Assembly: GCA_021808035.1 (NCBI GenBank)
Contig: JAKBCG010000022.1
Location: 1-15,186, forward strand
Source: Pseudomonadota bacterium
Lineage (GTDB): Bacteria > Pseudomonadota > Gammaproteobacteria > Steroidobacterales > Steroidobacteraceae
Direction of reading: 5' to 3'
Length of the DNA stretch: 15,186 bases
The notes under the pieces are model-generated. The model worked only from the letters and a program-made list of their open reading frames with translations, did no database searches and was not told the DNA's origin. The translations under genes and the position numbers were made by a program. How positions within the stretch are numbered: position 1 is the stretch's first letter; each line of letters begins with the position of its first letter. Below are positions 6,649 through 12,885 of this stretch, piece after piece.

Positions 6649-9600
6649 TCATCGAGCGACGCGGGCACGACCCTCGGTCGCGACCGCATCGCGCAGCAGC
6701 TCGTGCGCGGCGCGAACCGCGTTCGCCGCGATCGGCTCGATCCGCCGCCAGCCGGCGAGCGCATCGGGACTCGGCGCCGCGTCGGCACCGTCGACCGCGA
6801 CGAACAGGTGCGCGAGCGCGGTGTCCGCGAATTGCAAGCTCGCAACCGACGAGGGCGGATAGCCGTAGTCGTCGAACGGATTCGGCGGCGGAATCTCCCC
6901 GAGCCGCGCATCGATTTTCACGATCAACGCATCGATTCGCGGCCGCTCGCCGGCTGGTGCGTGCGGGCGGGCGGCAACGAGCCGCCGCCGCAATCCGGCG
7001 AGACGCGACTGCGCCCGGGCGACCTCGCCGCGCAGGCGATCGATCCCGGTGGCCAGTTCGAACTGCCGACGATAGCCGGTGGCCGTAACCGACACGCGCG
7101 GGTCCGGCACCACCCGGAAGGATTGCACGAGGCGTTGGCCGTCGACGGCGAGTACCGCGGTGTACCGCCCCGGTGATGCCCAGACGGCGTCCTTCGCAGC
7201 GAGCCCCGCCGGCGCCGTCCACGTGAAGTCCCAGACCAGGCGGTGCGCGCCGGGCGCCGTCGACACCCGCGCGCGAGGCCGCGCCCATTCGGGAGCGTAA
7301 TCGATCGTTGCAAGGTCCGGGACCCGCCGCGCATCGGCGCTCGACCAGCGTCTCACCACGGCACCGGACGCGTCGCGGATCGTGAGCGTGACCTTCGGGG
7401 TGGGTCGGCGGTTCAACACGTAGTCGATGTAGGCGCCATCCGGAGGATTCTTCGCCTTCGGCTCCTCGTCGGGCATCGGCGTGCCGAGGAAATCCGGGAT
7501 CCGAAGCCGGACCGCATCCGCCGGCGCGAACAGCCACGCGGCGGCGGCCGTGACCGCCGGCGTCAGTTGCCGCAGCGGGGTCGCGTCGTCGAGGATCCAG
7601 AATCCGCGTCCGTGGGTCGCGATCACGAGATCGTCGCCGTGCACGTCGATGTCGCGGATCGACGTGACCGGCATGTTGAGCCGCAGGCTCTGCCAGTGGT
7701 CGCCGTCGTCGAAGGACACGTAGACGCCGCTCTCGGTCCCGGCGTACAGCAGGCCCGCGCGCCGATCGTCCTCGCGCACGACGTTCACGAAGTCGTCCGC
7801 CGGGATCCCGGCGACGATCCGCGTCCAGGTCTTGCCTCCGTCATGGGTGCGATACACGTACGGTCGGTCGTCGTCGAGGCGATGGCGGTCGACCGCGACG
7901 TAGGCGGTGCGGCGATCGAAATGCGACGGGTCGATCGACGCGATCTTCGACCACGCGGTCACGCCCGGCGGCGTGACGTTGCGCCAGTGCGCGCCGTCGT
8001 CGTCGCTGCGCCACAGCCAACCGTCGTCCGTGCCGGCCCAGATCTGCGCGGCGTCCCTGCGCGACGGCGCGACGCTGTAGATCACCCCGCGCCGCGGACC
8101 GCGTCCGAGGTTGTCGGCGACGGTCGGTGGATCGAGGGTCGAGGGAACGGCCGGATCCGGACGGGTGAGATCGGGACTGATCCGCTTCCAATGCAGTCCG
8201 CCGTCGCGGGTCTCGTAGAGCCGCTGATTCGCGAAATACAGCCGCCGCGGGTCCTTCGGCGAGAACACGAGGGGCAGGGTCCAGGTCGCCCGGTCGATGG
8301 CGGGATATGCGAGCGTGGGATCCACGGACCGGGTCTGGCCGGTGGCGAGGTCCAGACGGTCCACGTGCCCTCCGTAGACGAGGTTCGGATCGCGCGGGTC
8401 CGGCGCGATCATCCCGTTCTCACCGCCCGGAACGATCTCGTGGAACTGCGGCATCGCGATCCCGTCGCTCGAGAGGGTGCGGCTCGGCAACATCACCGCG
8501 CCGGAGTCCTGCTGCGCGCCGAACACGTCGTACGGGAACGCGTCGTCGGTCGCGACGTGATAGATCTGCGCGGTAGGCTGGTTGTACCAGGAGCTCCAGG
8601 TCCGGCCGCCGTTCAAGGTGATCACGACCCCCTGGTCGGACGCGAGGATGCGCCGGCGCGGCGCACTCGAGTCGATCCACAGCGAGTGGAAGTCGTCGCC
8701 GGTCGGATCGCCCTTCTCGGGCAGGAATACCCGGCCACCGTCGTCGGAGCGCAATACGATCGTGTTCATCACCCAGACGCGATCCGCGTTCGTCGGATCG
8801 ACCGTGACCCCGCCGAAATACCAGCCGCGCTGCCAGATCCGCGGATCGGCGCTCTCGCGGCGCCAGTGCGCGCCGCCGTCGTCGGATCGGTACAGACCGC
8901 CGTCGGCGGCGTCGACGAGCGCATAGACGCGCTGCGGATCGGCCGGCGACAACGCGATGCCGATGCGACCGGTGCGCGCCGGCAAGCCACCCCGAAGGCG
9001 GCGCCAATGCGCGCCGCCGTCGCGCGAGACGAACAAGCCGCCACCCGGACCGCTCGAGGGTGGATAGACGTTCCACGGCGGCCGCCGGGTCTGCCAGAGT
9101 GCCGCATAGACGACTTCGGGATCTCCCGGCTGGAACGCGAGGTCGACCGCACCGGTATCGGGCCCGCGGTACAGCACCTTGCGCCAGGTCGCGCCCCCGT
9201 CGGTCGACTTGAACACGCCCCGCTCGGCGTTCGGCCCGTACGGATGTCCAAGCGCCGCGACGTACACGATGTTCGCGTCGTGCGGGTCGACGAGGATCGC
9301 AGCGATCTCCCGGGAGTCCTCGAGGCCGAGGTGCGTCCAGGTCCGTCCGCCGTCGGTCGACTTGTACACCCCGTCGCCCTGCGCGATGTCCGACCGCATG
9401 TCCGCCTCGCCGGTGCCGACGTAGATCACGCGGGGATCGGACGGCGCGACCGCGATCGCGCCGATCGACGCGGTGGGCTCGCGGTCGAAGATCGGCCGCC
9501 AGGTCCGCCCGGCGTCACGGGTCTCCCAGACGCCGCCGTCGACCGCACCGAAGTACAAATGCAGCGGCTCGCCGGGCACGCCGGTCGCGGCGAGCGCGCG

Positions 9601-9741
9601 GCCGCCGCGAAATGGCCCGATCGAACGCCAGCGCAATCCGCCGAACAGCGCCGGCGGGAATCCGGCCGCGTGCGCGACGGCCGCAAGGCAGACGAACAGC
9701 AGGGTCGAACGAGCCCAGGACCCACGAATGGACGGCGGCAT
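6649..9741 (-). CDS. Exported Asp-box (BNR/VPS10-sortilin-like) beta-propeller protein
   Basis: The 1030-residue protein starts with a signal peptide: a basic stretch, a hydrophobic core STLLFVCLAAVA, and a likely cleavage site in AHA-A near residue 26. The rest is dominated by about ten Asp-box repeats of the form S/T-x-D-G-G-x-T/H-W (for example STDGGRTW, SRDGGAHW, THDGGKTW, SFDDGDHW), each followed by VDPHDANIVYVA-like strands. This pattern builds one or two beta-propellers, as in the VPS10/sortilin and BNR glycosidase-like group. After the propellers comes a beta-sandwich-like region (KVTLTIRDASGAVVRRW, HRLVWDFTW) and a helical C-terminus. I see no enzyme active site, so an annotation of 'glycosyl hydrolase' would be unsupported. 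A frame extends to 9789, but the start at 9741 has CCGGAG 5 bases upstream and gives a normal signal peptide. It is first in an operon with the flavodoxin and thioesterase. Location is likely periplasmic, surface or secreted. Confidence 0.87.
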   Translation of the reverse strand: MPPSIRGSWARSTLLFVCLAAVAHAAGFPPALFGGLRWRSIGPFRGGRALAATGVPGEPLHLYFGAVDGGVWETRDAGRTWRPIFDREPTASIGAIAVAPSDPRVIYVGTGEADMRSDIAQGDGVYKSTDGGRTWTHLGLEDSREIAAILVDPHDANIVYVAALGHPYGPNAERGVFKSTDGGATWRKVLYRGPDTGAVDLAFQPGDPEVVYAALWQTRRPPWNVYPPSSGPGGGLFVSRDGGAHWRRLRGGLPARTGRIGIALSPADPQRVYALVDAADGGLYRSDDGGAHWRRESADPRIWQRGWYFGGVTVDPTNADRVWVMNTIVLRSDDGGRVFLPEKGDPTGDDFHSLWIDSSAPRRRILASDQGVVITLNGGRTWSSWYNQPTAQIYHVATDDAFPYDVFGAQQDSGAVMLPSRTLSSDGIAMPQFHEIVPGGENGMIAPDPRDPNLVYGGHVDRLDLATGQTRSVDPTLAYPAIDRATWTLPLVFSPKDPRRLYFANQRLYETRDGGLHWKRISPDLTRPDPAVPSTLDPPTVADNLGRGPRRGVIYSVAPSRRDAAQIWAGTDDGWLWRSDDDGAHWRNVTPPGVTAWSKIASIDPSHFDRRTAYVAVDRHRLDDDRPYVYRTHDGGKTWTRIVAGIPADDFVNVVREDDRRAGLLYAGTESGVYVSFDDGDHWQSLRLNMPVTSIRDIDVHGDDLVIATHGRGFWILDDATPLRQLTPAVTAAAAWLFAPADAVRLRIPDFLGTPMPDEEPKAKNPPDGAYIDYVLNRRPTPKVTLTIRDASGAVVRRWSSADARRVPDLATIDYAPEWARPRARVSTAPGAHRLVWDFTWTAPAGLAAKDAVWASPGRYTAVLAVDGQRLVQSFRVVPDPRVSVTATGYRRQFELATGIDRLRGEVARAQSRLAGLRRRLVAARPHAPAGERPRIDALIVKIDARLGEIPPPNPFDDYGYPPSSVASLQFADTALAHLFVAVDGADAAPSPDALAGWRRIEPIAANAVRAAHELLRDAVATEGRARVAR

Positions 9742-9812
9742 CGCAGCTCCGGATGTCACGGCAGGAAAATCAGGTAACCTTGCGCGCATTATGCGTTGAA
9801 ACGGTGGTCACG
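9742..9812. promoter_or_regulatory. Divergent promoter region with an 11-base palindrome
   Basis: This 71-base gap must hold promoter signals for both the Asp-box operon (minus) and the peptide symporter (plus). It contains an odd-length palindrome, CGCAT-T-ATGCG, at 9785-9795, and a second short one, GGTAACC, at 9773-9779. CATAAT on the minus strand lies inside the first palindrome and could be a -10 box, but no convincing -35 is spaced from it. A palindrome centred in a divergent gap is a reasonable operator candidate; this is inference. Confidence 0.35.
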
Positions 9813-11582
9813 ATGCAAACGCCCGCTCCGCCTGCGACCCAGACGCGATCCTTCGCCGTCGTCTACCTGATCGAGATGTGGGAGCGGTTCGGCTTCTACG
9901 GAATGCAGGCGCTGATCGTGTACTACATGGTGCAGCGGCTCGGATTCCCCGACGACCGGGCGAACCTCGTGTGGAGCGCGGCCGCCGCGCTGATCTACGT
10001 CGCGCCGGCTGTCGGCGGCTGGATCGGCGACCGGTACCTCGGGACCCGGCGGACGATGCTGGTCGGCGCCGTCGTGCTCGCGCTCGGTTATGCGTTGATG
10101 TCCATCCCCAGCGAGACCACCTGGACGCTGTTCGGAGCGCTCGGCGTGATCGTCGTCGGCAACGGGCTGTTCAAGCCGAACGCGGCGAACCTCGTCCGCA
10201 AGATCTACGAAGGCGACGACGCGAAGATCGACAGCGCGTTCACGATGTATTACATGGCGGTCAACGTCGGTTCGACCGTGTCGATGCTGCTGACGCCATG
10301 GATCAAGGACGAGGTGAACCGCGACTACGGTCACAATCTCGGCTGGCACGCCGCGTTCGCGGTGTGCTTCATCGGTCTCGGCATCGGCTTGACGAACTTC
10401 TACCTGATGCGCAAGGCGATGCAGCGCATCGGTTCCGAGCCCGACGCCGCGCCGCCGGTGCCGGGCCGGCTCGCGGCGGTGCTCGCCGGCGCGGTGCTCT
10501 GCGTCGCGCTCTCGGCGGTGGTGCTGCAGTACGAGTCGGTCGCGCGGGTGTTCGTCTACGCCGCCGGCGCCGTGCTGCTCGGGATCTTCGTCCACCTGAT
10601 CGCGAACAGCCGCCCCCACGAGCGCGCCGGCCTGATCGCCGCGCTCGTGCTCGTCGTGCAGACGATCTTCTTCTTCATCTTCTATCAGCAGATGTCGACG
10701 TCGCTCGCGCTGTTCGCGCTGCGCAACGTGGACTGGCACCAGACCCTGTTCGGAATCAGGTTGTGGACGTGGACGCCGGCACAGTATCAGGCGCTGAATC
10801 CGATCTGGATCATGCTGCTGAGCCCGGTGCTCGCCTGGGCCTATGCGCGCGCCGGCGCGCGCGGCAAGGACCTGTCGATCGCCGCCAAGTTCGCACTCGG
10901 ATTCTCGGTCGTCGCGATCGGCTTCTTCATCTACGGGATCGCCGGCCGCGGCGCCGTGAACGGCATGACCTCGTCCTGGTACATGATCTGGGGCTACGGC
11001 TTCTATTCGCTCGGCGAGCTGCTGGTGAGCGGGCTCGGGCTCGCGATGATCGCGCGCTACATCCCGCAGCGCATGGGCGGCTTCATGATGGGCGCGTATT
11101 TCGTCGCGACCGGCATATCGCAGTACCTCGGTGGCGTCGTCGCGAACTTCGCGAGCCTGCCGAGCCGCGTGGCCGAGATCGTGAAGGCGGTCCCGGTCCG
11201 CGGCGCGGGTTGGGTGACCGCGCACTACCCGCAAGCGCTCGCGCTGAAGCTCGACGATTTCCGCGGATGGGTCGGCGCGCTCCCCGTGGACGACGCATCG
11301 CAGCTCGCGAGGACGCTCGCGGCCGCGCACGCCGCGCCGTTCGCGGCGCTCCCGGCCGCGACCCAACAGCGGCTGGTGCAGTTCAGCGACGCGCTGCACG
11401 TCGCGACCCTGCCGGTCTACACCCGCCTGTTCAACGAACTCGGCTACGCCGCGATCGTCTGCACGCTGATCGCCGCCGCGGCGGTGCCGTCGATGAAGCG
11501 GCTGTCGGCGACCCACGCCGGCGCGCAGCCGCCGGTCGGGCCGCCGGTCGGGCCGCCGGACGCCGTCGACGAGGGTCGCTGA
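9813..11582 (+). CDS. Proton-dependent oligopeptide transporter (POT/PTR2 family)
   Basis: The 589-residue inner-membrane protein has the hallmarks of a proton-coupled di/tripeptide importer. EMWERFGFYG (21-30) is the ExxERFxYYG motif of helix 1, with E21, E24 and R25 used in proton coupling and peptide carboxylate binding in known members. GNGLFKPNAANLV (116-128) carries the helix-4 lysine K121. FYQQMSTSLALFALRNVD (290-307), NPIWIMLLSPVLAWAY (329-344) and GELLVSGLGLAM (401-412, E402) followed by GGFMMGAYF are the later family motifs. Between the last two membrane helices lies a soluble segment of about 95 residues (446-541), longer than in short POT proteins. The C-terminus has a PPVG repeat. 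The start at 9813 has GGTGG 5 bases upstream; an in-frame GTG at 9804 is a less likely start. It diverges from the Asp-box operon and may share control with it. Confidence 0.92.
   Translation: MQTPAPPATQTRSFAVVYLIEMWERFGFYGMQALIVYYMVQRLGFPDDRANLVWSAAAALIYVAPAVGGWIGDRYLGTRRTMLVGAVVLALGYALMSIPSETTWTLFGALGVIVVGNGLFKPNAANLVRKIYEGDDAKIDSAFTMYYMAVNVGSTVSMLLTPWIKDEVNRDYGHNLGWHAAFAVCFIGLGIGLTNFYLMRKAMQRIGSEPDAAPPVPGRLAAVLAGAVLCVALSAVVLQYESVARVFVYAAGAVLLGIFVHLIANSRPHERAGLIAALVLVVQTIFFFIFYQQMSTSLALFALRNVDWHQTLFGIRLWTWTPAQYQALNPIWIMLLSPVLAWAYARAGARGKDLSIAAKFALGFSVVAIGFFIYGIAGRGAVNGMTSSWYMIWGYGFYSLGELLVSGLGLAMIARYIPQRMGGFMMGAYFVATGISQYLGGVVANFASLPSRVAEIVKAVPVRGAGWVTAHYPQALALKLDDFRGWVGALPVDDASQLARTLAAAHAAPFAALPAATQQRLVQFSDALHVATLPVYTRLFNELGYAAIVCTLIAAAAVPSMKRLSATHAGAQPPVGPPVGPPDAVDEGR
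11529..11558 (+). repeat. Short in-frame repeat encoding PPVGPPVGPP
   Basis: A 12-base unit (CCGCCGGTCGGG) occurs twice in tandem and then partially a third time in the last 50 bases of the symporter gene. It encodes a proline-rich cytoplasmic tail. It may be a slippage-prone spot; no function is implied. Confidence 0.7.
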
Positions 11583-11591
11583 GGACGGCGC

Positions 11592-11609
11592 TCCCGGTCC
11601 CGGTCCCGG
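11592..11609. repeat. Three tandem copies of the hexamer TCCCGG
   Basis: The hexamer TCCCGG is repeated three times without interruption in the convergent gap between the symporter and Rieske genes, just before the hairpin. It is probably a replication-slippage product. Confidence 0.6.
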
Positions 11610-11617
11610 ACGGCCGA

Positions 11618-11641
11618 CGGCGCGGCCTTCAGGCCGCGCCG
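11618..11641. terminator. Strong GC hairpin, possible bidirectional terminator, overlapping the Rieske stop codon
   Basis: Positions 11618-11628 (arm CGGCGCGGCCT) are the exact reverse complement of 11631-11641, giving an 11-base-pair stem with a 2-base loop, or 10 pairs with a TTCA loop. It lies between the convergent symporter (stop 11582) and Rieske gene (stop 11629-11631), with the Rieske stop codon in the loop. Symmetry and position suit a bidirectional terminator. No T-run follows on either strand, so it may instead pause polymerase for Rho or protect 3' ends. Confidence 0.5.
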
Positions 11642-12867
11642 GGAGCCCCGATCTCGCGCCGATACCACTCCTGGAAGGTCGCGACCCGGCGCTCGTGCTC
11701 GGAGTAGCGGCCCGGCCGGTACCGGCTCGACAGGATGCCCGCCTGATTGTTCTCGGTGATCTCCTTGTCCTGCAACGTCGTCCGGTCCCATCCCCAGATC
11801 ATCCTCGCAACGTCCACGTCCGTCGCCTTGCCGTCGACGAGCCAGGTGAGTTCGACGTCGGTGTGCATCGGGCCGCGCGGCGAGAACTGGAACAGCACCG
11901 CGAAGTCGTTGGTCGCGACCAGGTGGTTGAACGGGCTGAACGACACGTACATGCGACCCTGGTCGCCACCGAGGCGCTTGCCCATCAGGCAGGCCACGAA
12001 CCGGCCATCCTCGGTCTCGGTCTCGTAGCCCGGCCGGATCGGACGCTGCAGCAGCAATCGCAGGTGCGAGGACTCCGGTCCGTCGTCGATCGTGCCGATC
12101 GGACGCCCGAGCGCGGCCGCGCGCCGCTCCCAGGCTTCGAGCTGCGGACGATATGCGTCCACCGCCTCCGCCGGGCCCGAGCTCGGCCCCGCGCCGAATG
12201 CGATCAACGCGTCCGCCGGATGCATCGAACAGAACTCGGGGTGCGACGGAGTGCAGTGGTAGCACTCGATGAAGTTCTCGACGACCAGTTTCCAGTTCGC
12301 GGTCGTCGGATAGGAGGCCCGATGCGCGATCTTTGCGTCCGCGAACGAGTGGAAATCGAGATACGGATCCATCGTGCCGAAGGTCGCGTCGAAGTCGACG
12401 GGCGCTTGCTCGCAGAGGTTCACGAACACGAACCCGTGGAAAACCCGGACGTGGCAGCGGTGCAAGCCGTGGTCGGCCTTCGAGAAGTCGGTCGGCATCA
12501 GCCGCGCGGCGAGCAGCTGGCCGTCGAGTCCGTAAGACCAGGCGTGGTAAGGACAGGTGAGCCGCTGTACGTGGCCGGTGGTCTCGGTGCAGATCAGCGA
12601 GCCGCGATGCCGGCAGACGTTGTAGAACGCGTTGATCGATCCCGCCTCGCCGCGCACGACGATGATCGACTCCGGTCCGACCCGGAACAGGAAATAGTCG
12701 CCCTTGCGGCGCAGCGAGTCGACGTGCCCCGCGACGATCCACTTGCGGTTCACGACGCGCGCGAGATCGCGCTGGTACGCGTCCTCGGCGCAGTAGTACT
12801 CGCGCTCCAGGGTGAACAGGGCCGGGGCGGGGGAGCGCTCCGCGGCGCTGGTGCTCGACGTGGTCAC
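11629..12867 (-). CDS. Rieske non-heme iron oxygenase alpha subunit, glycine-betaine/choline oxygenase-like
   Basis: The 412-residue protein has the two domains of a ring-hydroxylating-type oxygenase. The N-terminal Rieske [2Fe-2S] site is CRH (C85, H87) and CPYH (C105, H108). In the catalytic domain, ENFIECYHCTPSHPE gives iron ligands H204 and H209 and the bridging acid E201. The best candidate for the third, carboxylate, ligand is D367 in WDRTTLQDKEITENNQ, by position relative to known helices. Motifs such as NVCRHRGS and the C-terminal ENNQAGxxSxxYxPGxYSxxE recall GbcA, the glycine-betaine demethylating oxygenase, so oxidative N-demethylation of a quaternary amine is likely; proline betaine, carnitine or choline are alternatives. 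Translation starts at GTG (12867) with AGGAGG 7 bases upstream. That site sits in the 18 bases after the dehydrogenase stop, so the pair is tightly coupled. No ferredoxin/reductase partner is in the window. Confidence 0.9.
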   Translation of the reverse strand: MTTSSTSAAERSPAPALFTLEREYYCAEDAYQRDLARVVNRKWIVAGHVDSLRRKGDYFLFRVGPESIIVVRGEAGSINAFYNVCRHRGSLICTETTGHVQRLTCPYHAWSYGLDGQLLAARLMPTDFSKADHGLHRCHVRVFHGFVFVNLCEQAPVDFDATFGTMDPYLDFHSFADAKIAHRASYPTTANWKLVVENFIECYHCTPSHPEFCSMHPADALIAFGAGPSSGPAEAVDAYRPQLEAWERRAAALGRPIGTIDDGPESSHLRLLLQRPIRPGYETETEDGRFVACLMGKRLGGDQGRMYVSFSPFNHLVATNDFAVLFQFSPRGPMHTDVELTWLVDGKATDVDVARMIWGWDRTTLQDKEITENNQAGILSSRYRPGRYSEHERRVATFQEWYRREIGAPGAA

Positions 12868-12885
12868 TCGATGTCCTCCTCGGGC

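Noticed and set aside
6630..6911. Upstream extension of the flavodoxin gene to 6911
   Set aside because: The extra 94 residues are Arg/Ser-rich and overlap the 3' end of the Asp-box gene; flavodoxin homology begins exactly at the ATG at 6629.
4668..7088. Plus-strand frame of 806 codons across the BON, thioesterase and flavodoxin region
   Set aside because: It crosses several genes with clear family motifs on both strands and has repetitive Arg/Gly composition.
6649..9741. Glycosyl hydrolase or sialidase function for the Asp-box protein
   Set aside because: Asp boxes are structural repeats. I could not see a catalytic Arg triad or acid/nucleophile set, so I kept a structural description only.
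7243..9777. Plus-strand frame of 844 codons antisense to the Asp-box gene
   Set aside because: Asp-box repeats and a signal peptide are on the minus strand. The antisense frame only mirrors the repeat and shows no fold.
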